This document shows positions 55,046-64,000 of a stretch of 64,000 bases of DNA, in pieces. The position numbers and the translations under genes are program-made. Where the stretch lies: assembly GCF_035751725.1 (NCBI RefSeq), contig NZ_CP142104.1, positions 2,046,001 through 2,110,000 on the forward strand, read 5' to 3'. Source of the DNA: Pseudomonas frederiksbergensis (lineage in GTDB: Bacteria > Pseudomonadota > Gammaproteobacteria > Pseudomonadales > Pseudomonadaceae). Each line of letters opens with the position of its first letter. Position 1 is the stretch's first letter. Under the pieces are notes generated by a model. The model saw nothing but the letters and a program-made list of their open reading frames with translations, was not told where the DNA came from and ran no database searches.

Positions 55046-56575
55046 ATGAGCAATAACGCGTCCTTCACGCCGCCCAGCCTGTTGCTCAGCACCATCGGGT
55101 TGTCGCTGGCGACGTTCATGCAGGTGCTCGACACCACCATCGCCAACGTCGCGCTGCCGACCATCTCCGGCAACCTGGGCGTGAGCTCGGAGCAGGGCAC
55201 CTGGGTCATCACCTCGTTCGCGGTGAGCAACGCCATCGCACTGCCGTTGACCGGGTGGCTGAGCCGTCGGTTCGGCGAGGTGAAATTGTTTTTATGGGCG
55301 ACGATGCTGTTCGTCCTGGCCTCGTTCCTGTGCGGGATCTCCACCTCGATGCCGGAGCTGATCGGCTTTCGCGTGGTCCAGGGCCTGGTGGCCGGGCCCT
55401 TATACCCGATGACCCAGACCCTGCTGATTGCCGTATACCCGCCAGCCAGGCGCGGCATGGCCCTGGCGTTGCTGGCGATGGTCACGGTGGTGGCGCCGAT
55501 CGCCGGGCCGATCCTCGGCGGCTGGATCACCGACAGCTATAGCTGGCCGTGGATTTTCTTCATCAACGTGCCCATCGGGATTTTCGCGGTGATGGTCGTG
55601 CGCCAGCAGCTCAAGGCGCGGCCGGTGGTCACCAGTCGCCAGCCGATGGACTACGTTGGCTTGATCACGCTGATCATTGGCGTCGGCGCGCTCCAGGTGA
55701 TTCTCGACAAGGGCAATGACCTCGATTGGTTCGAGTCGAACTTCATCATTGTCGGCGCGCTGATTTCGGTGATCGCCTTGGCGGTGTTCGTCATATGGGA
55801 AATGACCGACGGCCACCCGGTGGTCAATCTGCGGCTGTTCGCCTATCGCAATTTTCGCATCGGCACCATCGTCCTGGTGGGCGGTTACGCCGGGTTCTTC
55901 GGTATCAACCTGATCCTGCCGCAATGGTTGCAGACCCAGATGGGCTACACGGCCACCTGGGCCGGCCTGGCGGTGGCGCCGATCGGTATCCTGCCGGTGT
56001 TGATGTCGCCCTTCGTCGGCAAATACGCCCACAAATTCGACTTGCGCCTGTTGGCTGGGCTGGCCTTCCTGGCGATTGGCCTGAGTTGTTTCATGCGCGC
56101 CGGGTTCACCAATGAAGTGGACTTCCAGCACATCGCCCTGGTGCAGTTGTTCATGGGCATCGGTGTGGCGCTGTTCTTCATGCCGACCTTGAGCATCCTG
56201 ATGTCGGACCTGCCGCCGCACCAGATCGCCGATGGCGCGGGGCTGGCGACCTTCCTGCGAACCCTGGGCGGCAGCTTCGCCGCGTCCCTGACCACTTGGA
56301 TCTGGATCCGCCGGGCCGACCAGCACCACGCGTACCTGAGCGAAAGCATCAGCACCTTCGAGCCCGCCACGCGCGAGACGATCAATCAGCTCGGCGGGGC
56401 GAGCACACCGGTCTATGCCCAGCTCGACCAGATCCTCACCAGCCAGGCGTACATGCTTTCCACCGTGGATTACTTCACGTTGCTGGGCTGGGCGTTCATG
56501 GGATTGATTTTGCTGGTGTGGCTGGCGAAACCGCCGTTCGCGGCGAAAGCGGGACCTGCGGCCAGCGGTCATTGA
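55046..56575 (+). CDS. EmrB-type MFS drug transporter (DHA2, 14 helices)
   Basis: This 509-residue pump has the DHA2 motif LDTTIANVALPTI in helix 1, GWLSRRFGEVK (motif A) and RVVQGLVAGPLYPMTQTLL (motif B). It has about 14 membrane helices. The proton-driven antiporter would expel lipophilic drugs or uncouplers through the EmrA-like adaptor and NodT-type channel. The ATG has AGGA eight bases upstream. It is the last gene of the operon. Confidence 0.9.
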   Translation: MSNNASFTPPSLLLSTIGLSLATFMQVLDTTIANVALPTISGNLGVSSEQGTWVITSFAVSNAIALPLTGWLSRRFGEVKLFLWATMLFVLASFLCGISTSMPELIGFRVVQGLVAGPLYPMTQTLLIAVYPPARRGMALALLAMVTVVAPIAGPILGGWITDSYSWPWIFFINVPIGIFAVMVVRQQLKARPVVTSRQPMDYVGLITLIIGVGALQVILDKGNDLDWFESNFIIVGALISVIALAVFVIWEMTDGHPVVNLRLFAYRNFRIGTIVLVGGYAGFFGINLILPQWLQTQMGYTATWAGLAVAPIGILPVLMSPFVGKYAHKFDLRLLAGLAFLAIGLSCFMRAGFTNEVDFQHIALVQLFMGIGVALFFMPTLSILMSDLPPHQIADGAGLATFLRTLGGSFAASLTTWIWIRRADQHHAYLSESISTFEPATRETINQLGGASTPVYAQLDQILTSQAYMLSTVDYFTLLGWAFMGLILLVWLAKPPFAAKAGPAASGH

Positions 56576-56590
56576 ACCAACACGACCCCC

Positions 56591-56617
56591 TGTGGGAGCG
56601 AGCAGCTCGCTCCCACA
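56591..56617. repeat. REP palindrome between convergent genes
   Basis: Perfect 13-bp arms, TGTGGGAGCGAGC and GCTCGCTCCCACA, flank a single A. It sits between the ends of the EmrB-like gene and lpxH and may act as a bidirectional transcript end. Confidence 0.85.
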
Positions 56618-56626
56618 GGCTGGGAT

Positions 56627-57394
56627 CTATGTGCGGCTGGGGATTGTGTCAGGTGCCGGTAGTTGTGGCGGCGGGGCAAACCCGAACGGCGCCAACGCAA
56701 ACCCCTGTTCATCCACCTGCAACGCCCACCCTTGCTTGTCCCAATCCCCCAGCACGATGCGTCTCGCAGCGTGTTCGCCCAGTTGCAGCTTGTGAATGGC
56801 GGGGCGGTGGGTGTGGCCGTGGACCAGGGTCTTCACGCCATATTGCTGCATGACCCGCGGGATCTCTTCGGGCGTGACGTCGACGATGTCGTTGGCTTTC
56901 ATCCGCGTCTGGGTGCGGCTTTCGCTGCGCAGCTTGCGCGCCAGTTTCTGGCGGCTGCCCAGCGGCAGGTGGCGCAGGATGAACAGCGTGACAGGGTTAC
57001 GCAGCCAGCGGCGCAGCTTCATGTAGCCGACATCCCGCGTGCAGAGGCTGTCGCCGTGCATCAGCAATACCGGCTCGCCGTTGAACTGCACGACACTCGG
57101 GTCCTTGAGCAACGTGCAACCAGCCGCTTTGCAGAAAGCCTGCCCGAGCATGAAGTCACGGTTGCCGTGCATGAGGAATATGGCCGTGCCGCTGTCGCTC
57201 AATTCGCGCAGGGCCTGGCAGATGGAACGCTGGAACGGCGTCATGGCATCGTCGCCGATCCAGGCCTCGAAAAAGTCGCCGAGGATGTACAACGCTTGCG
57301 CCGAGCGGGCGCGTGTGGCGAGTAAATCCAGAAACGCCCGGGTGATGTCCGGGCGCTCCTCTTCCAGATGCAAGTCTGAAATCAGCAGTATCAC
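56627..57394 (-). CDS. lpxH: UDP-2,3-diacylglucosamine hydrolase LpxH
   Basis: This 255-residue calcineurin-fold phosphoesterase has SDLHLEE (Asp, His), [29 protein letters not shown] and VHGHTHRP, all dinuclear Mn ligands. It cleaves UDP-2,3-diacylglucosamine to lipid X in lipid A synthesis at the inner membrane. The start is GTG overlapping the ppiB stop (GTGA). The Pro-rich C-terminal tail is slightly longer than in E. coli (240 residues). Confidence 0.9.
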   Translation of the reverse strand: MILLISDLHLEEERPDITRAFLDLLATRARSAQALYILGDFFEAWIGDDAMTPFQRSICQALRELSDSGTAIFLMHGNRDFMLGQAFCKAAGCTLLKDPSVVQFNGEPVLLMHGDSLCTRDVGYMKLRRWLRNPVTLFILRHLPLGSRQKLARKLRSESRTQTRMKANDIVDVTPEEIPRVMQQYGVKTLVHGHTHRPAIHKLQLGEHAARRIVLGDWDKQGWALQVDEQGFALAPFGFAPPPQLPAPDTIPSRT

Positions 57395-57894
57395 TCAATG
57401 ATCTCGGCTTTCTCGATGATCACGTCTTCTGCCGGGACGTCCTGGTGGCCAGCCTTGGAGGTGGTGGCGACGCCTTTGATCTTGTCGACCACGTCGGTAC
57501 CGGCGGTGACCTTGCCGAATACGGCGTAGCCCCAGCCCTGGACGTTCTTGCCGCTGTGGTTCAGGAAGGAGTTGTCGGCGACGTTGATGAAGAACTGCGC
57601 GGAGGCCGAATGCGGCTCCATGGTGCGGGCCATGGCAACGGTGTATTTGTCGTTGGAGAGGCCGTTGTCGGCTTCGTTCTGGATGCTCGGGCGCTTGTCT
57701 TTCTTTTCTTTCATGCCAGGTTCGAAACCGCCGCCCTGGATCATGAAGTTGCCGATGACACGGTGGAAAACGGTGTTTTCGTAGTGGCCGGCCTCGACGT
57801 ATTCAAGGAAGTTCTTAACGGTGATCGGAGCCTTTTCGGCGTTCAGCTCCAGGACGATGTCGCCATGGTTGGTGGTCAGTTTGACTTGGGTCAT
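57391..57894 (-). CDS. ppiB: Peptidyl-prolyl cis-trans isomerase B (cyclophilin)
   Basis: This 167-residue cytoplasmic cyclophilin has [13 protein letters not shown] (catalytic Arg), SASAQFFIN and a Trp in the [10 protein letters not shown] segment. There is no signal peptide. It is cotranscribed with lpxH, as in other Pseudomonas genomes. The ATG at 57894 gives the normal family length; a GTG two codons earlier is possible. Confidence 0.92.
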   Translation of the reverse strand: MTQVKLTTNHGDIVLELNAEKAPITVKNFLEYVEAGHYENTVFHRVIGNFMIQGGGFEPGMKEKKDKRPSIQNEADNGLSNDKYTVAMARTMEPHSASAQFFINVADNSFLNHSGKNVQGWGYAVFGKVTAGTDVVDKIKGVATTSKAGHQDVPAEDVIIEKAEIIE

Positions 57895-58144
57895 GATCAC
57901 TACTCTTTCAAGGAATTCGTGGGTTTCGGGGGCGCGGACGCCCGCAACCGGTCTGGCTGTAATCGGCCAGGCTGGGCAGTTTAGCGCGCCATGCGCGAAT
58001 TTCGAGGCTGTTTTTCATCTGGCTGTCGAATAAATTCAATCGTTTGCCGGCCTGGTCTGTCAGGTGCTTGACAGCATCGGCTATGATACGGGCTTTGATT
58101 TATCAGGCCGCACCCGGCCGCGCACTTGTATGTTCAAGGATCCT

Positions 58145-59842
58145 ATGAGCAAGCCCACTGTCGACCCTACCTCGAATTCCAAGACCGGCCCGGCCGTGCC
58201 GGTCAATTTCCTGCGCCCGATCATCCAGGCGGACCTGGATTCGGGTAAGCACACGCAGATCGTCACCCGCTTCCCGCCGGAGCCCAACGGCTACCTGCAC
58301 ATCGGTCACGCCAAATCCATCTGCGTGAACTTCGGCCTGGCCGAAGAGTTCGGTGGCGTCACGCACTTGCGTTTCGATGACACCAACCCGGCCAAGGAAG
58401 ACCAGGAATACATCGACGCGATCAAGAGCGACGTCAAGTGGCTGGGTTTCGAATGGGCGGGCGAAGTGCGCTACGCCTCGCAGTATTTCGACCAGTTGCA
58501 CGATTGGGCGGTCGAGCTGATCAAGTCCGGCAACGCCTACGTGTGCGACCTGACCCCGGAGCAGGCCAAGGAATACCGCGGCAGCCTGACCGAGCCGGGC
58601 AAGGACAGCCCGTTCCGTGACCGCAGCGTGGAAGAGAATCTGGACCTGTTCGCCCGCATGCGTGCCGGCGAGTTCCCGGACGGTGCCCGTGTACTGCGTG
58701 CCAAGATCGACATGGCCTCGCCGAACATGAACCTGCGCGACCCGATCATGTACCGCATCCGTCATGCCCATCACCACCAGACGGGCGACAAGTGGTGCAT
58801 CTACCCGAACTATGACTTCACCCACGGCCAGTCGGACGCCATCGAAGGCATCACGCATTCGATCTGCACCCTGGAATTCGAGAGCCATCGTCCCTTGTAC
58901 GAGTGGTTCCTGGAGAAGCTGCCGGTGCCGGCCAACCCGCGCCAGTATGAATTCAGCCGCCTGAACCTCAACTACACCATCACCAGTAAGCGCAAGCTCA
59001 AGCAACTGGTGGACGAGAAGCACGTCAACGGCTGGGACGACCCGCGCATGTCGACGCTGTCGGGCTTCCGCCGTCGTGGCTACACGCCGAAGTCGATCCG
59101 CAATTTCTGCGAGATGATCGGCACCAACCGTTCCGACGGCGTGGTGGATTTCGGCATGCTGGAATTCAGCATCCGCGACGACCTCGACCACAGTGCGCCG
59201 CGCGCCATGTGCGTGTTGCGTCCGCTGAAAGTCGTCATCACCAATTACCCGGAAGGCCAGGTCGAGAACCTCGAACTGCCGTGCCACCCGAAGGAAGACA
59301 TGGGTGTGCGCGTCCTGCCGTTCGCCCGGGAAATCTACATCGACCGTGAAGACTTCATGGAGGAGCCGCCAAAAGGCTACAAGCGCCTGGAGCCCGCTGG
59401 AGAAGTGCGCCTGCGCGGCAGCTACGTGATCCGCGCCGACGAGGCCATCAAGGATGCCGACGGCAACATCGTCGAGCTGCGTTGCTCGTACGACCCCGAC
59501 ACCCTGGGCAAGAACCCGGAAGGTCGCAAGGTCAAGGGCGTGATCCACTGGGTGCCGGCTGCCGCCAGCGTCGAGTGCGAAGTGCGCCTGTACGATCGCT
59601 TGTTCCGTTCGCCGAACCCGGAGAAGGCCGAAGACAGCGCCAGCTTCCTGGACAACATCAACCCTGACTCCCTGCAAGTACTCACTGGTTGTCGTGCCGA
59701 GCCTTCGTTGGGCAACGCACAGCCGGAAGACCGTTTCCAGTTCGAGCGCGAAGGTTACTTCTGCGCGGATATCAAGGACTCGAAACCCGGTGCTCCGGTA
59801 TTCAACCGTACCGTGACCTTGCGCGATTCCTGGGGTCAGTGA
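58145..59842 (+). CDS. glnS: Glutaminyl-tRNA synthetase
   Basis: This 565-residue class I synthetase has the HIGH motif in [11 protein letters not shown] and the KMSKS equivalent in [10 protein letters not shown]. Other features are [19 protein letters not shown] and a C-terminal anticodon-binding beta-barrel (from about residue 350). It charges tRNA-Gln in the cytoplasm. AAGGA precedes the ATG by four bases; an in-frame ATG at 58130 would add five residues. It is followed by cysS after 21 bases. Confidence 0.95.
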   Translation: MSKPTVDPTSNSKTGPAVPVNFLRPIIQADLDSGKHTQIVTRFPPEPNGYLHIGHAKSICVNFGLAEEFGGVTHLRFDDTNPAKEDQEYIDAIKSDVKWLGFEWAGEVRYASQYFDQLHDWAVELIKSGNAYVCDLTPEQAKEYRGSLTEPGKDSPFRDRSVEENLDLFARMRAGEFPDGARVLRAKIDMASPNMNLRDPIMYRIRHAHHHQTGDKWCIYPNYDFTHGQSDAIEGITHSICTLEFESHRPLYEWFLEKLPVPANPRQYEFSRLNLNYTITSKRKLKQLVDEKHVNGWDDPRMSTLSGFRRRGYTPKSIRNFCEMIGTNRSDGVVDFGMLEFSIRDDLDHSAPRAMCVLRPLKVVITNYPEGQVENLELPCHPKEDMGVRVLPFAREIYIDREDFMEEPPKGYKRLEPAGEVRLRGSYVIRADEAIKDADGNIVELRCSYDPDTLGKNPEGRKVKGVIHWVPAAASVECEVRLYDRLFRSPNPEKAEDSASFLDNINPDSLQVLTGCRAEPSLGNAQPEDRFQFEREGYFCADIKDSKPGAPVFNRTVTLRDSWGQ

Positions 59843-59863
59843 TCAAGTCTTAAGGGAAACCCT

Positions 59864-61246
59864 GTGCTTACGATCTACAACACGCTCACCAAGAGCAAAG
59901 AAGTCTTCAAGCCGCTGGATGGCAACAAGGTCCGCATGTACGTCTGCGGGATGACCGTGTACGACTACTGCCACATTGGTCATGGTCGCAGCATGGTCGC
60001 CTTCGACCTGGTAACCCGCTGGCTGCGATTCAGCGGTTATGACCTGACCTACGTGCGCAACATCACCGACATCGAAGACAAGATCATCAACCGTGCCCGC
60101 GAAAACGGCGAGCCCTACGATGCGCTGACCGAGCGCATGATCCAGGCCATGCACGAGGACGAGGCGCGCCTCAATATCCTCAAGCCGGACCTGGAGCCCC
60201 GCGCCACGGATCACATCCCTGGCATGCTGGCGATGATCCAGACCTTGATCGACAAGGGCTACGCCTACGCACCGGGCAATGGCGACGTGTATTACCGCGT
60301 CGCCAGGTTTCTGGGCTACGGCAAGTTGTCGCGCAAGAAAATCGAAGACTTGCGCATCGGCGCGCGCATCGAGGTCGATGAATCTAAAGAAGACCCGCTG
60401 GACTTCGTGCTCTGGAAAGGCGCCAAGCCAGGCGAGCCGAGCTGGGAGTCGCCATGGGGCGCCGGGCGTCCGGGCTGGCATATCGAATGCTCGGTGATGT
60501 CGACTTGCTGCCTGGGCGAGACCTTCGACATTCATGGCGGCGGCAGCGATCTGGAGTTTCCGCACCACGAAAACGAAATCGCCCAGAGCGAAGCGGCCAC
60601 CGGCAAGACCTACGCCAACGCGTGGATGCATTGCGGCATGATTCGCATCAATGGCGAGAAGATGTCCAAATCCTTGAACAACTTCTTCACCATCCGCGAT
60701 GTGCTCGAGAAATACCATCCGGAAGTCGTGCGTTACCTGCTGGTGTCGAGCCATTACCGCAGCGCCATTAATTACTCGGAAGACAACCTTAAGGACGCCA
60801 AGGGTGCCCTGGAGCGTTTCTACCATGCCCTGAAGGGCCTGCCCGCCGTGCCGCCCGCCGGTGGCGAAGCGTTCGTGGCGCGGTTTACCGAAGTGATGAA
60901 CGATGACTTCGGCACGCCGGAAGCCTGCGCGGTGCTGTTCGAGATGGTGCGCGAAATCAACCGTTTGCGTGAGAGCGATCTCAATGCCGCGGCCGGTCTT
61001 GCGGCCCGCCTGAAAGAACTGGCCAACGTGTTGGGTGTGTTGCAGCTCCAAGCCGATGACTTCCTGCAGGCCGGTGCCGAAGGTCGCGTGGACGCCGCCG
61101 AGGTCGACGCGTTGATCCAGGCGCGCCTGACTGCGCGGGCGAACAAGGACTGGGCCGAATCCGACCGCATCCGCGACCAGCTCACCGCCATGGGCGTGGT
61201 GCTGGAAGACGGGAAGGGCGGGACGACCTGGCGCTTGGCGGACTAA
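59864..61246 (+). CDS. cysS: Cysteinyl-tRNA synthetase
   Basis: This 460-residue class I synthetase has zinc ligands in [15 protein letters not shown] and [15 protein letters not shown] in YCHIGHGRS and the loop [11 protein letters not shown]. The start is GTG with AGGGA six bases upstream. It probably shares a transcript with glnS. A terminator made from a REP palindrome follows 25 bases after the stop. Confidence 0.95.
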   Translation: MLTIYNTLTKSKEVFKPLDGNKVRMYVCGMTVYDYCHIGHGRSMVAFDLVTRWLRFSGYDLTYVRNITDIEDKIINRARENGEPYDALTERMIQAMHEDEARLNILKPDLEPRATDHIPGMLAMIQTLIDKGYAYAPGNGDVYYRVARFLGYGKLSRKKIEDLRIGARIEVDESKEDPLDFVLWKGAKPGEPSWESPWGAGRPGWHIECSVMSTCCLGETFDIHGGGSDLEFPHHENEIAQSEAATGKTYANAWMHCGMIRINGEKMSKSLNNFFTIRDVLEKYHPEVVRYLLVSSHYRSAINYSEDNLKDAKGALERFYHALKGLPAVPPAGGEAFVARFTEVMNDDFGTPEACAVLFEMVREINRLRESDLNAAAGLAARLKELANVLGVLQLQADDFLQAGAEGRVDAAEVDALIQARLTARANKDWAESDRIRDQLTAMGVVLEDGKGGTTWRLAD

Positions 61247-61271
61247 GACCTTTTAGCGTACGCAATACCCT

Positions 61272-61304
61272 GTGGGAGCGGGCAAGCCCGCTCCCACTTT
61301 TTTT
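61272..61304 (+). terminator. REP-derived intrinsic terminator of glnS-cysS
   Basis: A perfect 12-bp stem, GTGGGAGCGGGC / GCCCGCTCCCAC, with a two-base loop is followed by seven T residues. The stem is a REP of the TGTGGGAGCG family that has gained a T-tract and so can serve as a true terminator. Confidence 0.88.
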
Positions 61305-61385
61305 GCATTCCAGCCCTGGCAATCATTCTGCTATGAGCTAGTACTGTCAGGTCGCTTCGACGTTCACCCTGGCAGGAGCCTTCCC

Positions 61386-61841
61386 ATGCTTGCTCATTGG
61401 TCTCTCGCGGCCATCCACCTCTTGGCATTCGCCCTCGGATTCTGGGCGGTGCTGACCCGCGGCACGGCGCTGCGACGCCTCGCCGGTGGCGCGGATGCAG
61501 TTCGAAATGTATTGGTTGCAGACAACGTATGGGGGCTGTCAGCGCTGGTGTTACTGGTGACAGGCGGGATGCGCGCTTTCGCCGGGTACGAAAAGGGCTC
61601 GGACTACTACCTGCATCAGCCGTTGTTTCACCTGAAAATGACGTTGTTCGTCTTGATCCTGTTGCTTGAAATCGCACCGATGATCGCCCTGATCAAATGG
61701 CGGATGGCGCTGGGCAAGGGCGCGGCGATCGACTCGTCGAGGGCTGGCCGCTTTGCACGGATCAGTCACCTGGAAGCGTTGCTGCTGATGTTGATGGTCG
61801 TGGCGGCCACGGGGATGGCCCGTGGCGTGCGCTTGGGCTGA
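61386..61841 (+). CDS. DUF2214 family membrane protein
   Basis: This 151-residue protein has four hydrophobic segments (about 5-22, 47-62, 80-100 and 127-145), a DNVWGLSALVLLVTGG motif and HLKMTLFVLILLLEIAPMI, described here by LKMTLFVLILLLE. It is a small inner-membrane protein of unknown role. AGGAG lies seven bases before the ATG. Confidence 0.8.
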   Translation: MLAHWSLAAIHLLAFALGFWAVLTRGTALRRLAGGADAVRNVLVADNVWGLSALVLLVTGGMRAFAGYEKGSDYYLHQPLFHLKMTLFVLILLLEIAPMIALIKWRMALGKGAAIDSSRAGRFARISHLEALLLMLMVVAATGMARGVRLG

Positions 61842-62035
61842 CCGGCACGAACGCCTGCTTCATCGCCATTAAAACGAAACGTCTGACAGCCATGGTATGA
61901 GGCATGCCAGTAGTATCGGTTTCGGGCTGGTCGGATCGATAAGGCGGGATTGGACAGGGTGCGGCTCGGTCGGCCTGCATCTTTAGCCAGCCATTGCGGC
62001 AATGCAAACGGGCTGGCTGCGGACTGCGGCAGGGC

Positions 62036-62230
62036 TCAGGGCGTTTGCGGCTTGTCAGGGGCAGTGAGGCCGGCCTGGATGCGCTGATAAATCTCTTCGC
62101 GATGCACCGCAACGTTTTTCGGGGCGTTGATGCCGATACGGACTTGTTGGCCGCTCACGCCCAGAATGGTGATCGTGATGTCGTCACCAATATTTATGCT
62201 TTCACCGACTTTGCGGGTGAGTATCAGCAT
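62036..62230 (-). CDS. rsmE: Post-transcriptional regulator RsmE (CsrA family)
   Basis: This 64-residue CsrA-family dimer starts [17 protein letters not shown]. It has [15 protein letters not shown] with the RNA-contacting Arg44 and the helix [10 protein letters not shown]. The C-terminal [10 protein letters not shown] tail marks it as RsmE rather than RsmA. It binds ANGGAN sites in leader RNAs and is titrated by Gac-controlled small RNAs. It governs secondary metabolites, EPS and often type VI secretion. AAGGAG precedes the ATG by six bases and could itself be an RsmA/E site for autoregulation. Confidence 0.9.
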   Translation of the reverse strand: MLILTRKVGESINIGDDITITILGVSGQQVRIGINAPKNVAVHREEIYQRIQAGLTAPDKPQTP

Positions 62231-62477
62231 GGTGTTCTCCTTGATTGCTTTATAGGGCACCTGATTCAGACAGTGCAGATGTCGGTACTGCTTATAGATT
62301 AGTGCTAAGTGTCACAATGTGGGTGCCTCTTTCTGACGTGCAGATGCTGCATTAATTCCCAGGGTGCGACTATACAGAGACGTTGGACAGGATTCTCGTG
62401 TTTTGCGCACTGTTTAGGGCGTTTCCGGCGAGTCTGGGTGCTAAAATCCCCGCTTCATGTCTTGCGGGGGAATCGTT

Positions 62478-62843
62478 GTGCGTAAATTGGCTTGGGTAAT
62501 CGCGGTATTGGCGCTGGCAGGATGCGGGGAGGGGCGCGACGTCGAGGCACCGAAGCCGAAGCCGGCGGCCACCTCCACGCCGGCAGCTGCCGCAGCACCG
62601 CAGTGGGCTGTCGAGGTTCGAGGCCAGACGCCCCAGGCCGTCAGCGACCTGACCGGATGGCTGATCGAGCACAGCTTCATGTCCAGTGTCGTCAGGGAAA
62701 ACGGCAAGGACCGGGTCCTGGTCGGGCCATTGGGATCCGAGGCTGAAGCTCAGGCGAAGCAGGAGCAGATCAACGCTGCGCTGGTGCGCGCCAAGAAGCG
62801 CAACATCGAGACCCTGGTCGTGGATTTTCCGCCAGCACTATAA
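62478..62843 (+). CDS. SPOR-domain lipoprotein
   Basis: This 121-residue lipoprotein has a short signal (VIAVLALAGC), an Ala/Pro-rich linker and a C-terminal SPOR domain (WAVEVRGQTPQAVSDLTGWL, then DRVLVGPLGSEAEA). SPOR domains bind denuded peptidoglycan at division sites. The GTG at 62478 has GGGGGA about six bases upstream. It stands alone. Confidence 0.78.
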   Translation: MRKLAWVIAVLALAGCGEGRDVEAPKPKPAATSTPAAAAAPQWAVEVRGQTPQAVSDLTGWLIEHSFMSSVVRENGKDRVLVGPLGSEAEAQAKQEQINAALVRAKKRNIETLVVDFPPAL

Positions 62844-62860
62844 ACAGACAGAGCCAAACC

Positions 62861-62884
62861 TGTGGGAGCGAGCTCGCTCCCACA
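62861..62884. repeat. REP palindrome
   Basis: This is a perfect 24-base palindrome with arms TGTGGGAGCGAG and CTCGCTCCCACA. It lies between the convergent SPOR-lipoprotein and endonuclease I genes. Confidence 0.85.
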
Positions 62885-62913
62885 GTTGATTCTTGCTGCT
62901 CATATACGCCAGG

Positions 62914-63603
62914 TCAGCCGCAGGCCTTCAAGTTAACTGGCCCGACGAATTCGTTTCCTCGCCCCATGACACACGCGACGCTCTGGTTGCGCTGACGCTC
63001 CCAGGCCTGCACGGGATAGGTCTTGTCCCAGGCTTCATACAGGCGACGATCTTGTTTGGAGAGATGCAGCCCGTATTGTTTGCTCATGTAGAAATAGGTC
63101 CTGGCGATCATCCCTCGAATGGAGGGGCGGGGCATGACTTTCTTGGCCTTGAAGTCTACTTGGGTCAAGCACGAGCCGTATTGGCCCTTCTGCACTGGCA
63201 GCCAGCCGAAGCTGAAATTGCTGCGATCGCCATTGACCTCGCCGATGCTGGGCACCAGGTTGTGCAGGTCGGCTTCGGCCCGTTGATAGACCGGGTCATA
63301 GCGGGTGCAGTTCTTGCGCCCACCCTGTTGCCAGCACTGGCGCTGGTGGCCGATCTGCCAGGCCGGGACAATATGTTCCCACTCGATGCGGGCGGCGCGG
63401 TTGGCATTCTTGCGCGGCACGTAGCCGCAGGCCGCGAGGTCCACGCGATTGCCAGTGTATTTGCACCCGCAATAGAACTCGGTGGATTGAGGCGCATAGA
63501 GCTTCCAGGCGACTTTCTTGGCTTCGTTGAACGTGCGGGGTGCACCCGCCTGTGCGCCCGTGGCAACGAAGACGAGCAATAAAGCTAAACAGCGGAAATT
63601 CAT
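62914..63603 (-). CDS. endA: Secreted endonuclease I (EndA/Vvn family)
   Basis: This 229-residue nuclease has a signal peptide (FRCLALLLVFVATGAQA), then YCGCKYTGNRVDLAACGY, the catalytic EWEHIVPAWQ (beta-beta-alpha metal His), ADLHNLVPSIGEVNGDRSN and several cysteines for disulfides. It degrades DNA in the periplasm or medium. The ATG at 63603 was chosen because AAGGAAG lies ten bases upstream. It follows the DUF1654 gene by five bases, so both probably share the LexA-controlled promoter. Confidence 0.88.
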   Translation of the reverse strand: MNFRCLALLLVFVATGAQAGAPRTFNEAKKVAWKLYAPQSTEFYCGCKYTGNRVDLAACGYVPRKNANRAARIEWEHIVPAWQIGHQRQCWQQGGRKNCTRYDPVYQRAEADLHNLVPSIGEVNGDRSNFSFGWLPVQKGQYGSCLTQVDFKAKKVMPRPSIRGMIARTYFYMSKQYGLHLSKQDRRLYEAWDKTYPVQAWERQRNQSVACVMGRGNEFVGPVNLKACG

Positions 63604-63608
63604 CAGGT

Positions 63609-63857
63609 TCAATCTTCCTTCGGCACTACCCAGAAAACCTGCACACCGCCATCGTCGCGATAGGCGAGGGTCACGTTGTCGTTCTCATCGATTTCCGCCA
63701 GCAGGCGTTCCCATTCATCCACTGGCTCGTCGGGGAGACGAAAGATCAGGGCCGCCTTGGCATTTTGTGCGGTGGGAGCGTTTATGATTTTCGAAACCCG
63801 TAGGCCGAGGCGTGTATAGGAATCTAAGGGGGTAGTTGCAGCGGAGGGCGTGGCCAC
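63609..63857 (-). CDS. DUF1654 family protein
   Basis: This 82-residue protein has SYTRLGLRVSKIINAP, KAALIFRLPDEPVDEWERLL and NVTLAYRDDGGVQVFWVVPKED, typical of the Pseudomonas DUF1654 family. The GTG at 63857 is chosen because AAGGA lies seven bases upstream; the frame is open to an ATG at 63887 that overlaps the LexA box and is unlikely. It is predicted to be SOS-induced. Its function is unknown. Confidence 0.8.
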   Translation of the reverse strand: MATPSAATTPLDSYTRLGLRVSKIINAPTAQNAKAALIFRLPDEPVDEWERLLAEIDENDNVTLAYRDDGGVQVFWVVPKED

Positions 63858-63875
63858 AGGATTGTCCTTATTAAG

Positions 63876-63891
63876 CTGTACGTGCATACAG
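63876..63891 (-). promoter_or_regulatory. LexA (SOS) box
   Basis: CTGTACGTGCATACAG matches the LexA consensus CTGT-N8-ACAG exactly. It overlaps the -10 element of a promoter on the minus strand (TTGCGT at 63916-63911, 17-bp spacer, TACTGT at 63893-63888). LexA binding would block transcription of the DUF1654-endA pair. Confidence 0.8.
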
Positions 63892-63920
63892 TATTTAACC
63901 GTAGGCATTTACGCAACTGC

Positions 63921-64000
63921 TTAAATTTCAAGAAAATCGTCTGACAGCACTTTTTCCATTTTGATGTAGGAGGAAGACTCTTTTTTATCGAGCCTGATAA
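63921..64000 (-). CDS. 3' end of an unidentified gene (cut by the window edge)
   Basis: The last 26 codons of a minus-strand frame end LSDDFLEI and a TAA stop at 63921-63923. The composition (Lys, Ser, Asp, Glu, Ile) looks like a real hydrophilic C-terminus and is more AT-rich than the neighbours. Nothing can be said of its identity. Confidence 0.4.
   Translation of the reverse strand, partial: IRLDKKESSSYIKMEKVLSDDFLEI

Overview
This window looks like chromosomal DNA of a fluorescent Pseudomonas (P. fluorescens group). The evidence is the high GC content, the gene set (an RsmE-type CsrA protein, DUF6124 and DUF1654 proteins, an HcpA-type Hcp, TamA/TamB, and the lpxH-ppiB-glnS-cysS order) and the many intergenic REP palindromes of the GTGGCGAGGGA and TGTGGGAGCG types. 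No tRNA, rRNA, CRISPR array, insertion sequence or prophage was recognised.

Layout. 1-5766: a glycerol-type ABC importer operon (two ATPases, two permeases, a small membrane protein, a large binding protein), closed by an intrinsic terminator. 5811-9140, minus strand: a compact unit with a promoter-like sequence, a 47-residue acidic peptide gene, a strong hairpin, a standalone YcaO enzyme, a SAM methyltransferase and a proline-iminopeptidase-like hydrolase. This is the best candidate for an undescribed system, a small RiPP (ribosomally made, modified peptide) pathway. 9432-10987: a hydrolase and small hydrophilic ORFs. 11066-29084, minus strand: sixteen tightly packed genes for a Wzx/Wzy-type exopolysaccharide. 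They run from UDP-glucose dehydrogenase, uronate epimerase and priming transferase, through an odd P-loop protein, OPX and Wzz proteins, to glycosyltransferases, polymerase, flippase, a secreted glycosidase-like protein and tailoring enzymes. It is preceded by an AT-rich divergent regulatory region.

29461-35982, plus strand: an inner-membrane sulfatase-fold transferase, a LolD-type ATPase/FtsX permease/AttH-like lipoprotein set and two small acidic proteins. 36125-45259: an orphan Hcp (TTG start), 2-oxoadipate dioxygenase/decarboxylase, a hydrolase, a MASE2-GGDEF cyclase, an M20 carboxypeptidase, a DUF6124 gene with a long structured leader, a PstS-OmpA fusion, and exonuclease III. 45435-51555: a GNAT gene and the TamA/TamB translocation module. 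51699-56575: a self-contained MarR-regulated EmrAB-OMF efflux operon with two palindromic operators at its promoter.

56627-64000: lpxH-ppiB (minus), glnS and cysS (plus, with a REP-derived terminator), a DUF2214 membrane protein, rsmE, a SPOR lipoprotein, and a DUF1654-endonuclease I pair behind a convincing LexA box. The 3' end of one more minus-strand gene lies at the right edge.

Limits: all functions come from reading motifs and family resemblance by eye. No database search or folding program was run. Start sites were chosen from Shine-Dalgarno spacing and gene overlap and are marked where uncertain.
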